A program made the translations under genes and the position numbers. This document shows positions 20,030 through 30,389 of a DNA stretch of 56,019 nt, piece by piece. This DNA comes from Seminavis robusta (taxonomy: Eukaryota > Bacillariophyta > Bacillariophyceae > Naviculales > Naviculaceae): assembly GCA_903772945.1 (NCBI GenBank), contig CAICTM010000623.1, positions 1-56,019 of the forward strand, written 5' to 3'. A model generated the notes under the pieces. It made no database searches. It was not told the DNA's origin and was given only the letters and a program-made list of their open reading frames with translations. Numbering within the stretch: the stretch's first letter is position 1; the number at the start of each line of letters is the position of its first letter.

Positions 20030-20584
20030 TCAGTCTTCAAAGCAATCTTGAACAAATCTCTCACTCATGGAAACAAAGCTACCAAAGAAAGTTTTGTTGT
20101 TGTTGTCATTCACCATGGTAAGTATTTCCAGGCTTGCACAATTCTCTGTCTCTGCATTCAGAGTAGAAGTTAATGCTCCTCGCCTCACATAGCTCTCCAT
20201 CACAACAATGATGCCTTCAATGAGATTGTCTTCCTTACAGGCATCTGGTCCCAACAACATTTCATAAAGGGTCGAGAGAACATGCTTGTACCATTTTGGA
20301 CCGACACTCTTCTGAAGACCCCCGGACTCAAACATGTAATCCATGATTATTGTCATGTCAGGAGGAAGAGGCTTGCATGCTCCTTGCAACATCATCTCCT
20401 CAAGAATGGTCACTTCCATGGTGGCTGTTGGCAAACAGAAGTTCTCCTCCTCCTCACTGTTGTACCCACAAATGACATACTTGCAGGTGAATCCATTCCT
20501 TGTGACCCTCAACTCATTGAATGGGTATTCCTTGACAGTTAGCAACCACTTGGAGAAGGCCGAAGAAGTAGTTGCGATCCTCAT
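20030..20584 (-). CDS. Hypothetical protein
   Basis: Single open frame; 184 residues if it starts at the ATG at 20584. The frame is open to another ATG at 20917, which would add 111 residues including a poly-Leu and a nine-Val run; the Val run is a translated (GTT)n microsatellite, so I prefer the inner start and treat the rest as 5' UTR. I do not recognise the family. The protein is a mix of charged and hydrophobic residues: LLTVKEYPFNELRVTRNGF at the start, an acidic SEEEENF loop, and helical-looking segments such as LSTLYEMLLGPDA and IIVVMESYVRR. No signal peptide or membrane segment appears in the shorter form. The steady amino-acid mix and clean 3' end support a real gene. It follows the decayed element, so it could be cargo or an unrelated gene. 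Confidence 0.5.
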   Translation of the reverse strand: MRIATTSSAFSKWLLTVKEYPFNELRVTRNGFTCKYVICGYNSEEEENFCLPTATMEVTILEEMMLQGACKPLPPDMTIIMDYMFESGGLQKSVGPKWYKHVLSTLYEMLLGPDACKEDNLIEGIIVVMESYVRRGALTSTLNAETENCASLEILTMVNDNNNKTFFGSFVSMSERFVQDCFED

Positions 20585-21996
20585 GGTCGCGTTCTTGTTT
20601 TGATCTGAATTGGCGAGTTTCGTAGCTGTTGATGGTGGAGGATAGAAGGACGACGTTCGGTGGAGGATAGCAGGACGACGTTCGATCGGTGGACGCACTG
20701 GGGATACAACGACGATAGATAGAAGGACGGCGGATACAATAGTGATTAGTAGAATGCCATTGTTAACAACAACAACAACAACAACAACAACAGCACTCAC
20801 AGAGATGGATCGATCGAAATCGAAATGCAACAGCAACAGCAGAGATAGGAGGAAAATGGGAAGGTAAGGTGCGAGCGAAGGATTGGGAAAAGAGCAAGTG
20901 GGTATCCGTTGCAACATTCGAATTCAAATGAACCAACGTATTCCCTGTGACGTACTTGATGACATATTGTTGTTCTTCAGACGTCTTACCCATGGGGGAG
21001 ATGTCTGTTTTATATAGGAGACGTAGAGGGTCATTGCCATCTCCCCTCTTCGCTATAAGAGTGTTCTTCAGACGGAGCAGGTGCTGGCAGAGGGCGGGAG
21101 TGGAGAGAGCAGCTATGCTAGCTTGTATGTAGCTTTCGGTCCCAGGCACAGCGTACAGCCGTACACCGTAGCGGTACCATCGAAGCTGCTTCGTCGATAG
21201 CAAGTTCGTGGTGTGGCCCAGTTTGCTGCAAGCTACCGTGGATAGGTGAGCCCTGTTTACAGGTTGTACTTGTAGAATCGGCCGTGGTCAGAGCAACCCG
21301 GGCTACTGGCTGCACCACCGCTCCTAGCTAGTCTAGACTAGATCGGCAAAGATAATGATGCATCAAAAATCCAAACATCCAATTATTGACTCCAAGTGCG
21401 CTTCACCACTCATCAGAGCTGTCTACACTACTAGCTAGCTAGAGGATGAGCATCCTCACGATTCTACATCCCAAGCAATTCTGCGGAGCTGCCTCTGCAG
21501 CTCTGCAGTGAAGAAGTGAAGAGTGGGCCACCCCGCCAGGCCAGTTAGGGACCGGGAGTGGGAGAAATAGTTGGTCCCTTTTGTTCATGGCCGCTATCAC
21601 GTCCAGGAGCCGGTCAGCAAACTGAAAGAACGGGTTCCATGCCGCACGAGCCAGGAGAGAGGCCTTCGACTTTGATGCTTCCGTGCGTCTCAGTGGACAA
21701 CAGCGGGCAACAGGAGGTCGGGCCTTTGCAACCATCGGTGAGCCGAGGTCAACCAATTCGAAGATTATTCGATTGCAAATGAGTCCCCATTATTAAACGG
21801 GAATAACGGGTATCTTCCTCCACGTGGAAAAGCCGATGAATGGACACCGCACGATGATGCCATCATGAAAGCGACAAGTTGCAGTTGTTGTCGAACTCTC
21901 CTCCTCATCTTGCCGCCAACAACAGCTACTGTGTTGGCCATTCCAAACAACTTTCATCACCGCAAAGCAAGAGTTCCTGCCTTTTCGAGAAGAAGC
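20585..21996. other. Intergenic between divergent genes
   Basis: Apart from the N-terminal extension discussed for the gene at 20030, no gene is supported. CTAGCTAGC words occur near 21324 and 21432. Open frames of 60-150 codons overlap on both strands without motifs. Confidence 0.45.
20765..20793. repeat. (AAC)n microsatellite
   Basis: About nine AAC units on the plus strand, (GTT)n on the minus strand, lie within the upstream part of the minus-strand open frame, where they would encode poly-Val. Confidence 0.9.
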
Positions 21997-22548
21997 ATGG
22001 AGTTGCTACGAAGAATCTGTCGTTTTGCCCTGCTTTCCTTGCTACTTTTCAATGGAGTCCAAGGCCAAGCCCAAGAATATGAACACTATGAAGCAGACAA
22101 TCTCTACCATGATTACGCGATGAGACAGCAAGAGAAAGAAGCTGCAGCAGTGGGGTGAGTGGAGCGGGTGTGATTGGCCCTCTTTTCGTAATTGTTGTTT
22201 GGAATGGTGGGCTTGATTCCTTCTTGGATGATCCTTCATGTTTCATGTTTGTCTTGTTTGTGCGCTATCTAATTCATTGGCGCTCTTCTTGGCCCTCTCT
22301 TCCCCTTGATTCCATTCTGCAGTGGAGGTGGTTTTGGATTACCAAAGATGTTCGGAATATTTGGTGTTGGTTGGTTTATTGGAGCTAAATTCCACTCTGG
22401 CCGAGTGAAGAAGCAGCTCAGTGGCAAGCACAAGAGCGATCAAAAGGCACTGTATACTCAATACTACAACGACGTTTACACACTGCAACAGCAAAACGCC
22501 GAGTTGGTGCAAGCACTAGAGCAAATGGGTGTCAAAGTGAGGTCGTAG
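21997..22548 (+). CDS. Small secreted protein, EF-hand-less paralog of the gene at 33430
   Basis: Exons 21997-22154 and 22323-22548 (168-bp intron, GTGAGT to TCTGCAG, same phase as the last intron of the paralog) give 127 residues. Starting at the ATG at 21997 gives a clean signal peptide (ICRFALLSLLLFNGVQG). The frame is open to an earlier ATG at 21865, which would bury it. The mature part begins with a Tyr/Asp/Glu-rich stretch (YEHYEADNLYHDYAMRQQEK), then a Gly-rich hydrophobic segment (GGGFGLPKMFGIFGVGWF), the block IGAKFHSGRVKKQL, and KALYTQYYNDVYTL, a probable coiled coil. The same order, IAGAKVHSDRVTKKL and KQLYTQYYNDVYKL, is found at 33430. The protein ends after the coiled coil, where the paralog continues into two EF hands. 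Function unknown; secretory-pathway location is inferred from the signal peptide. Confidence 0.8.
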
Positions 22549-23308
22549 TCAAGACAGCTATCTCCTTCAAGCTGTTTCCCGTGTCATTGGGATTTATTAT
22601 TGGACTTGAATGATTCGATTCAATCAATTTTTGGTGAGCATTCGATCATCCCCAGTCCAACATCCCTAAATGATTTCTTTGTTTCAGAGTGTTCAGTACA
22701 GTCAGCACACACCAACAGCAAACCCAATCTACCGGTACATCACGCTATATTGTTCGCGGTGGAGCTGTGTTATGACGTGAGATTGCATCATCCGAGTTCC
22801 CTCTACCCTCCTTGCTTCTAGTTCAACCATTCATATCAATATACTCTTGTTAGTTTTCCGTTACGGTACCATGACGCCCTTCTACTCGTTTGTGCCTCTC
22901 TGGAGTCAATGTCAATGATGGTCTCTACACTAGTACCCCGATGAGAGGATTTCTTCGGAGTCCACTCAACCTAGTCCACATGCAATGGTGATTTCTCGCT
23001 CTCTTGCAACCCTGTTGATTGATCATTGTGTTTGTGGTGGACCAATATGCTACCGGTACGGTACCGTTACAATGCCACGCTGTCCATAAAGGACCAAGAG
23101 AGACTCTCACTGGTGTCTTCCGTTCAACGTCTTTTTCTTTCCCATGAATACAATTGCACTCCTCTGTTGCAATGAACACTGACTTCGATTTATCCCTCAC
23201 AAATAATGTCACAACTGCACCTTCCTACGATGCAATTCCAATGCTGGTCGCACAAGGTACCGACAAACAAACCAGCCAGCCAGCCAGCCAGCCAGCCAGC
23301 GTCTGCCT
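22549..23308. other. Intergenic between convergent genes
   Basis: No gene seen. Contains GTACCGGTACGGTACCGT near 23050-23067 and the CCAG microsatellite at 23273-23300. Confidence 0.5.
23273..23300. repeat. (CAGC)n microsatellite
   Basis: Seven CAGC units, eight bases beyond the stop codon of the minus-strand gene ending at 23309. Confidence 0.9.
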
Positions 23309-23788
23309 CTAGTAGTCGACCCCGGTCGAAACCCTCCAGTCCTCTGGAGAAGGCTCCTCTCGACCCACAATGTTACGAGGCGAATCCCCATCGGGAGGAC
23401 GGACCGAAGGACTCTTCAATGTCTTTTTCTGTTTCTTGTTGGATTTTTTGCTGGTCGATGCAGCGGTTCTCTTGCCCTTGGCAGTCGATTTCTTGATCTT
23501 GACCAATGACTCTTCGGCGTCAGATTCTTCTTCTTCTTCCTTGTCCGACGATGACAGGGGGTCCGTGTCGGATCCATTCGTGTCCTTGTAATTTACCTGC
23601 TTTTGAACACGGCGGGTGCTACGACGAGAGCGAGTCGATTTTTTGTCTCCTTTCTGGGCATTCTCTGGGGCATTCTCGTCATTGACAGCAGGAATTTTCT
23701 TCGTCTCCTTGGCGGCTGCTGCTTTCTTCTTGTCCTTTCCAGCTGACACCTTGGTGGTGGTGGTGCGATTGTTCTTGCGAGGAGCCAT
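23309..23788 (-). CDS. Lys-rich, probably nuclear, low-complexity protein
   Basis: Single exon, 159 residues from the ATG at 23788; the frame is open upstream, but that part is not protein-like. It begins MAPRKNNRTTTTK and is dominated by Lys, Ala, Ser, Thr and Glu. Basic clusters (KGDKKSTRSRRSTRR and KGKRTAASTSKKSNKKQKK) flank an acidic Ser/Asp/Glu patch (SSSDKEEEEESDAEES) that looks like a casein-kinase-2 site cluster. The composition resembles histone-H1-tail or HMG-like chromatin proteins, but no folded domain is visible, so this is only a class guess. Several nuclear localisation signals of the basic type are present. It has no clear partner among its neighbours. Confidence 0.65.
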   Translation of the reverse strand: MAPRKNNRTTTTKVSAGKDKKKAAAAKETKKIPAVNDENAPENAQKGDKKSTRSRRSTRRVQKQVNYKDTNGSDTDPLSSSDKEEEEESDAEESLVKIKKSTAKGKRTAASTSKKSNKKQKKTLKSPSVRPPDGDSPRNIVGREEPSPEDWRVSTGVDY

Positions 23789-24448
23789 GATGGATTGATC
23801 AAGCAGGAATGACGAAAGGAGAAGAGTCTGCGGTTGCTGCTTGCGAAAGGGGAAAAGTTGATTTGTAAGGAACAAGCTTTCACAACAACTCGTCTCCTCC
23901 AAATTTCAAACCCCGCAGTCAACACAGCAACAACGAAAACAACAAATTCTCTCTGCTGCTTGGGTTGTTGCTTACCTTTTGAGATGGAACGATGGAATAG
24001 ATGATGTTGTCCTGTTGCACTGTTTGTTGGTGACGGACTGTGGAGTTCGGACGAGTGGGTTTGCGCCATTTTCGCGGAAAACGAATACTTTTGATTCTCC
24101 CTTCTTTTTAAGAAACTCCAAATCACCAATGAGTGAAGCCCGAAAGCCAAGTCGCCTCATTGCTACAGATTGGCTGCGAACAGTATTTGTAGCAACTGAA
24201 GACATGGAGCATATAGAGGTCTGTAATATTTTGATTCCAAGACCTTATTACAAAAGGGCTTGCCTGCCTGGTTTGACCTTGACCGTACTACAGGGACGCT
24301 CTCCTGGTAGACAGGAAGCTCAGCAAGTTGAGGAGCTGGCTGGTATCCATGGATATTTAGAACGCAATTAACGGGAAAACAAAGCATCATAATGTCATAA
24401 CATGTCCAGTCCACTACTCCTCTACAGTTCAATCTACAAAATCCTGTG
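23789..24448. other. Intergenic between two minus-strand genes
   Basis: 5' flank of the Lys-rich protein gene and 3' flank of the oxygenase-like gene. No gene seen. Confidence 0.5.
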
Positions 24449-25237
24449 CTATCTTTCCAAGACATCCTTCATGTAATTGAGTTCCGAAAAGAAGAGAACA
24501 AACACCAACCTCTTGGCACTTTCAGGGACAGGATGTGGCTTGTGCAATGCTCCCGCCAATACAAGACCATCTCCAGCTGAAAGGGGAACTGTTTGCACGG
24601 GTTGGTCCTTTTTCGCTGTTTGGCAGTCGAGCTTGCCCAGGATCTCCCCCGTGGCATGGTTGTGGTCGTAGACTCCTTGAATCACCACGCTGAGCGGGAC
24701 TGGATTGCCGTTGCAATCGCAATCAATATGATTGGACATGTCTCTGGGAGCATTTCCAATGCCAATGTAGTGGTTGGTAAAGGCAGATTCAAGGGGCATG
24801 GCTTTTTGACAGAGCTCATCCAGATTGTTGGCTGTTTTCGGTACCAATCCCAACTCGGTGGCCAATTTTCGCCGAACACACTTGATTATTGGTTCCATAA
24901 ACGCGGCATCCACGGGCGCCGTTGCAGTGCTGTCTTGATTGGGTTGCCACACGTTCTGTCCGTCAATGTAGATTCGAGAACTTTTCCACGGCTTGCCAAG
25001 GTAGGTCCCGTCATGACCACCCTCGTTCTCAAAGACGCTTGCAGCGAGGCGGGAGCATTCCGTGAGGGTCGTAGGATCAACAATATTTTCCATGACGCAA
25101 AAGCTCTGATCGAAAAGCTTCGAAAGGACGATTTGGTTGCTAATGACGGGTGCATCCGAAGCAACGCTCACGAGAGCACCGATGGGATGGACCGCAGCGG
25201 TGAGAACCGCGAATCTGGAAATGCGCGACCAGCTCAT
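24449..25237 (-). CDS. 2-oxoglutarate/Fe(II) oxygenase-like protein
   Basis: Single exon, 262 residues from the ATG at 25237; the longer upstream frame (to 25456) is less protein-like. The first ~28 residues (SRISRFAVLTAAVHPIGALV) look like a signal peptide. Motifs fit the double-stranded beta-helix oxygenases: an HxD metal pair at about residues 170-172 (SNHIDCDCNG), a strand LSVVIQGVYD, LSAGDGLVLAGALHKPHP holding the candidate distal His (about 232 or 235), and Arg in KRLVFVLFFS as the 2-oxoglutarate contact. Nearest in style are prolyl-4-hydroxylase-like proteins, but the substrate cannot be inferred. The start region also has FCVMENIVDPTTLTECSRLA, typical of the helix before the core. The family assignment rests on motifs only. 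Confidence 0.65.
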   Translation of the reverse strand: MSWSRISRFAVLTAAVHPIGALVSVASDAPVISNQIVLSKLFDQSFCVMENIVDPTTLTECSRLAASVFENEGGHDGTYLGKPWKSSRIYIDGQNVWQPNQDSTATAPVDAAFMEPIIKCVRRKLATELGLVPKTANNLDELCQKAMPLESAFTNHYIGIGNAPRDMSNHIDCDCNGNPVPLSVVIQGVYDHNHATGEILGKLDCQTAKKDQPVQTVPLSAGDGLVLAGALHKPHPVPESAKRLVFVLFFSELNYMKDVLER

Positions 25238-26435
25238 TGTTAAAGATCGAAACGCCACTTTAGAAATGCGCAGACATTCTAGAATGAAGCAAATGGAATG
25301 GATAAAAGAATAGAAGTTGATGTGGCTTCCATACTCTGGTGTTGTTGTAGCTGTTGGCTTGGCAAGCCGAACATCGATGTTCGAATAGCTACTACCAGTA
25401 CTGGTAGTATCATACTGGTAAGGAAGTGAAACAATGACGTGTGTACGTCGTACCATACGTCAGGTGCCTTTGAGGCTTGACTTTTGACAGCTTAGCAGGC
25501 TGGAGTGAAGGTCGAGGCCAACGTCAGCAGATACCTACCACCTTATCGGTACGGTACTGTACTATTTTAGAATACAGTACTTGTTTTAATAATTAAAAAT
25601 CTTAGTCTTATCTTTTGAAAGGGGTAGACTAATTAAATATTATTACGTGTGTGAGTGCAATGAGTGCAACTTGTATTTTTATTAAATAAGCCAACTCGCT
25701 GAAGTTGCCCTGTGACCCTGTGACACTGAAATTTCTTACTCCAGGAAATCCTCGTGCTTCTATTCTAGCTTGTAGCTACATACACGAAGCGATTGGACTG
25801 AAATTACATAAAGGACTGATATTGCACTGGTAGCCCCATTTCAGCTTGAGGTGAGATTTAAGCACAGGGTACCTTCAACGCCGAATTTGAGAGGGGTTAA
25901 ACAAAGAAATATTGGATAGCGCCACTATGAATCTGCCGAGTTCTCTCGATCCACTACTTCTGGCCTTTGAGATTTAATGAATGCTTCAGCACACACGATT
26001 TTTGCGTGTTCACGCACGGTTCAAGGTTCACGGGTTCAATGGGAGGTTTCAACAGTGGTGAAGGCTTATAAGGGTGAATGCGAGTATTAAATAGTGCGAA
26101 GACTTCTTTTGGCTTCCACCTTGCACCCGGGAACCGTGAAATGGGCGGGGTTCTCTATTAGATTTGTACGATCTTATTGCATTTTTGCCCTCTGCTGGAG
26201 AATGACTGTAACTTATTGCAATAATTGGAGTATCGGCCTTAAAAGTACTCCGAGTTCGGAGTGTTTGACCACTGACTACGCTGACTTGAACATATCATAC
26301 ACAAACTAGATAGTCTAGAGTACCGTACTAGCTATTAATAGTAGCGGTACCATGACTTGCCATGTATTACGTACAGTATGACTGCTCAGTACCGTACAGG
26401 AACACGGTTGGCTCCAGAGAGCAGCGCCCCATCGA
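25238..26435. other. Intergenic between divergent genes
   Basis: A 1.2-kb AT-rich stretch with no gene. ACCAGTACTGGTAG near 25390, GTACGGTACTGTACT near 25550 and CAGTACCGTACAGG near 26388 are further GTAC-type words. Confidence 0.5.
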
Positions 26436-29078
26436 ATGCCCGAGCAATCAGTAAAAAAATTTGTTTTTCATGGCAACAAAAGCCTTGGGAAAAATAATGC
26501 CCAGGAAGTACCCTGTTGGAGCATCCGTCAGCATCATACATCGTACACACAGTTGACCATCATCAACAACAAAAAAGACATCGACATGGACCAAAAAGCT
26601 GATGAAACCAGCACCAACGAGGAAGATGAGACCATATTGCACATAGTAGAGCGCATCAGTCACGATACATACAGCGATGTGGAGCTTGCGAAGCTTTCGA
26701 GGCTCGAGTCTGATCATGTGTCACTGACGGACACGGTGTCCCCTCTACAGGAAGCATCGCAAAATCTCAGTGGCTCAGTACCACCTCCTTCCAGTGATCC
26801 ATACGTCCATAGTGATGGACAGAATCAAGATGATAAAACGTCATCAACCAGTGCTGAGTCGGCGAGTGTTGACGCAGCAGCTCAAATGATGCTCAAGGAT
26901 CGATTCATCGTCGATCAAGTCGATAAAGCGGCTTCGACCAGTGCCGAGTTGACCAGTGTTGACGCCGCAGCTCAAATGATGCTCAAGGATCAATTGATCG
27001 TTGGTGAAGCAGCAATGTACCAAAAGGATCGATTGGTGTGTGCCGGGATAAACCAAGCGATGAATCAACGAGATTCCCGCAATCTGGGAGAGAACAGACC
27101 CGATGTTTTATCATCAACCGCCCAGAACCAGGAAGAACCAGACCTAGCACATCCAGGAGCGTACGCAGTGGCTCCAGGAGGATCGGGCGGTACAGGCACA
27201 GAAATGGAAGAAGGCCTAGATGCATTGATACCACCAGAACCAGCCCCAGTTTCCCTTGAGGATGGCCTTCCCGTGGCCAATCAAGTGTCGGACAATTTGG
27301 ACCTACCCGTGGCGGATTTGGATCCTGGACAAGATAACAGCAGAAGGGCAGAAAGGAAGAAGCAATCACTATGGCTTCCCGCGCTATTGTATGGCAGCTG
27401 CGTTGCTGCCCTTGTCATTGTGGTGGCCTTGCTTGTTAATTCTGGTAGAAACAATGAGGACACCAACAGCAGTGTATCTGACTCACCCACCTACTCACCA
27501 CTCCCTCCAGAAAATGCCCAAAATCTGTCTGATGTGGAGCTCCTTGTTTTGGAAGCTTTGTCCAATCACACTCTGGAAGCACTGGAGGATCCCATCTCTC
27601 CCCAGTCCCTTGCCTATGAGTGGATACTGGAAGACTTGGAAGAAAACAACTACACCCACACCAGCAGGATCAGGCAAAGGTACGCCCTAGCCACTCTCTT
27701 TTATGCCACAGGAGGGCATGACTGGTATGAAAATGAGAACTGGTTGAATCAATCAGTTCATGAGTGTTTTTGGTTCTCTCAAGAGTGCATGAGAGAGGAG
27801 GATTGCACTCCCTGTGAGATCCCATCCAACTCGCTCAACAGCTCCAACCAAGCTGTGCACATGGAATACGAGCCATATCAACACATTTTGCTCTATTCGA
27901 ATGCTCTGCAAGGCACGTTGCCACTAGAACTGTTCTGGTTGACAAACCTCAAAACCATTTACCTTCTCCAGAATACTGATCTAGCTGGCACTATATCATC
28001 CCATATTGGGAGGTTGAGGCAGTTGGAAGTCTTCCGCGTGCAAGTCACAATGATATCTGGAACAATCCCTACAGAGTTGGGCCTTCTTTCTGATAGTCTC
28101 TCTCAAATTTTTGCCACCAATGCTCAGCTGGAAGGCACATTTCCCTCAGAGCTTGGGATGTTACAAAAGCTGGAAAAAATATCCACAGATGGTAACATGC
28201 TCACAGGAACCTTACCAGAGGAACTGGGGGATGCCACCAGTTTGGATTCCCTAGTGTTCATTGCGAACTCATTATCTGGGACTATACCAGAATCCATTTG
28301 GCATCTCCCCTTGGGTATTCTTGCGTTGGGGCTGAATCAGCTCTCAGGAACCATTCCTACAGAAATTGGGTTGATGAGCAATCTCACCTATCTGTCACTT
28401 TCTTATAATGGCTTCTCAGGAGAGATACCTTCGCAGATTGGCTTGTTGACTGATGTCATCAATGTGAATCTCTATGTCTCCAGCTTTACTGGCACTATCC
28501 CCACAGAGATTGGTCAGCTCTCTTCTGCTGATTATCTTGGGTTTTCTTTCTGCGCCTTCACTGGCACTATTCCCACCGAAGTGGGCCTCCTAACGGACTT
28601 GAGCCTCTTGTGGATGGATGGGAACAGCCTCACGGGATCAATTCCGAGTGAAATTGGACAAAACGTCAACTTGGAAGGTTTGTCTCTTGGAAATTCCAAC
28701 CTAACTGGGACACTGCCATCTGAGTTGGCGAATGCCCCATTGACCATGCTATTTCTGGAAAACTCTCTTCTGTCTGGCTCTCTCCCTGAAGGGCTCAGTC
28801 CAGATCTTTTTCATTTGTCACTGTCAAACAGCTCATTCCTGACTGGCACAATCCCAAAAAACCTGACAAGCTTGGATTATTTGCTGGTGGAAGGGACAAT
28901 GTTGTCTGGAATACTGCCAGAATATGTCTGTGGAAATGATGTTCTTGCTCTGGGTTTTGACTGCAGCCCTTTGCTATGTGGATGCAGTTGCCTTTGTGCC
29001 AATGAAACCAACAGCTCTGCTGTCTCCATGGCAATGGGTGAGAACAATGAAACAATTAGTACCACCGTTGGGGCATGA
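26436..29078 (+). CDS. Leucine-rich-repeat transmembrane protein (diatom LRR type)
   Basis: Single exon, 880 residues from the ATG at 26436; the ATG at 26586 is an equally plausible start. There is no signal peptide. The first ~310 residues are acidic, Ser/Asp/Gln-rich and presumed cytoplasmic, with a 30-residue tandem duplication. One transmembrane segment lies at about 313-335 (LPALLYGSCVAALVIVVALL). The outer part opens with an LRR cap resembling plant and diatom caps (RQRYALATLFYATGGHDWYE...NWL) and several Cys. About 14 plant-type repeats of the LxxLxLxxNxLxGxIPxxIG kind follow (e.g. LSGTIPTEIGLMSNLTYLSL), ending in a Cys cluster (CSPLLCGCSCLC). Diatoms carry many such N-in/LRR-out proteins without a kinase domain; ligand and signalling role are unknown. 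N-glycosylation sequons are frequent outside. Confidence 0.85.
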   Translation: MPEQSVKKFVFHGNKSLGKNNAQEVPCWSIRQHHTSYTQLTIINNKKDIDMDQKADETSTNEEDETILHIVERISHDTYSDVELAKLSRLESDHVSLTDTVSPLQEASQNLSGSVPPPSSDPYVHSDGQNQDDKTSSTSAESASVDAAAQMMLKDRFIVDQVDKAASTSAELTSVDAAAQMMLKDQLIVGEAAMYQKDRLVCAGINQAMNQRDSRNLGENRPDVLSSTAQNQEEPDLAHPGAYAVAPGGSGGTGTEMEEGLDALIPPEPAPVSLEDGLPVANQVSDNLDLPVADLDPGQDNSRRAERKKQSLWLPALLYGSCVAALVIVVALLVNSGRNNEDTNSSVSDSPTYSPLPPENAQNLSDVELLVLEALSNHTLEALEDPISPQSLAYEWILEDLEENNYTHTSRIRQRYALATLFYATGGHDWYENENWLNQSVHECFWFSQECMREEDCTPCEIPSNSLNSSNQAVHMEYEPYQHILLYSNALQGTLPLELFWLTNLKTIYLLQNTDLAGTISSHIGRLRQLEVFRVQVTMISGTIPTELGLLSDSLSQIFATNAQLEGTFPSELGMLQKLEKISTDGNMLTGTLPEELGDATSLDSLVFIANSLSGTIPESIWHLPLGILALGLNQLSGTIPTEIGLMSNLTYLSLSYNGFSGEIPSQIGLLTDVINVNLYVSSFTGTIPTEIGQLSSADYLGFSFCAFTGTIPTEVGLLTDLSLLWMDGNSLTGSIPSEIGQNVNLEGLSLGNSNLTGTLPSELANAPLTMLFLENSLLSGSLPEGLSPDLFHLSLSNSSFLTGTIPKNLTSLDYLLVEGTMLSGILPEYVCGNDVLALGFDCSPLLCGCSCLCANETNSSAVSMAMGENNETISTTVGA
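26832..27011 (+). repeat. 90-bp in-frame tandem duplication
   Basis: 26832-26921 and 26922-27011 are homologous 90-base units encoding 30 residues each, both with STSAE, SVDAAAQMMLKD and IV. They lie in the cytoplasmic part of the LRR protein. Confidence 0.85.
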
Positions 29079-30389
29079 TTGGCAACTATTGTTGCAGGCA
29101 GAGTCGCCGAAGATCCTTGCAGAAGTCCCTGGGTTGAGAGCTATGGTGGTGTCGCTCAGGTCCAGGTTGCTCAGTTATTGGCCCCAATTGTGGCTGGCGG
29201 GGATGTTCTCCCAAGATGCCACCACTCCACCAAAAGAGCACAATGGCAACAACGAAAACGGTGGGGGAAACCAAATGGTCAGTGCAATCCTTTAGTAAAC
29301 TACATATATATATATATATATATCAGAATGAAGATCCGCATCATAGGTTCACTGTAAAATCTGAGTTTGTGGTTTGTGGGAGCGCATCTAGATGCCATTC
29401 TCCTGCATGTGCTCCTTGTGGATACCATGTAGCAGGTATTGAGCAAAGGAGATTATGCCAACTCTATTGCCTTTGTGAAAGCTACCCATTTATCTCTCTG
29501 TGGATCCCGTGAAGCCAAACCCTTCGGCACCCACAATGGTCATCAATTTATTGCTCCTGATCCAACAGAACCCAGTCCTGAAGTTCGACTCTTCTTTGCT
29601 TTAAGTCTGGCCCTCGCTGGCTTCTGTAGATAATCCACCTACTCTAAAGCCCTGTTATAGTAACTTGAAAGTTGGGTTTGTTGAGGTGTTTTCTTGCTTT
29701 GAGATTCATGTATGTGCAACAACATCGATGGAAGTTTGGAGTCGAGTCAACAACTGCTGATTCATTCCACGAGTTTCCAACGGGTCATTGGAAAGTTTGC
29801 AATCAGCGGATTTCATTCTGGCTGAGGGTAAGTTGTGCACCGTTCGGTCCGCAGGTACCGGAACCGGTACAGGTAGGCAGTGCTCGAGGTGCGCACCTAC
29901 TAAAGCAGGAAACTGATTGATCCAAATTCATGTGTTCTTCCTGCCGATTGGTTCTGGAACAACAGTGCCCGCATTGGCTGCACTGTGCCCCGCATTGGCT
30001 GCACTCTGCCCCGCCCCAAAAGCATGGACCAAAATCTAGGACGTCTTCTTGAACGGCCCGGCGGGTGCCGTGGATACAGTCGTACTACGTTTGTTGCTCA
30101 AGCTGGCGTGAAAGGCTCCTTTACCTCGTACTGTTCAGTGCAATCATGACTTCCTTGCTTTCCTCCACTGTTTTGACAGCTTCAACATCTCTCTCCAACA
30201 TGACGAACTTGGCGAAGCAGTCTTGAGAAGAAAATTCGGAAGCTTTCGACGGGACTGAGACTGAAAAAATGAGGCGAGAAAGTCAAAGAAAAACTTGATA
30301 TCAGCCACCCGTGCTTGTCATGTCGGCAAAGAGTCCTTTTACTCCAAGTTCATGCTTCCCGCAGGGTCTTTCAATCTCTCAACTCGACC
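29079..30389. other. Intergenic between two plus-strand genes
   Basis: No gene supported. Contains a (TA)n run at 29303-29323 and an imperfect tandem GCCCGCATTGGCTGCACT unit near 29967-30005. Some Thr/Lys-rich open frames follow directly after the LRR stop but have no motif. Confidence 0.5.
29303..29323. repeat. (TA)n microsatellite
   Basis: About ten uninterrupted AT units about 225 bp beyond the LRR stop codon. Confidence 0.9.

Noticed and set aside
20763..21203. Minus-strand frame ending in a poly-Cys run
   Set aside because: The poly-Cys is the (AAC)n microsatellite read in another frame; the rest has no protein-like pattern.
26020..26060. GGTTCAAGGTTCACGGGTTCAATG stretch resembling tRNA B-box parts
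   Set aside because: No matching A box or foldable cloverleaf at the right distance was found.
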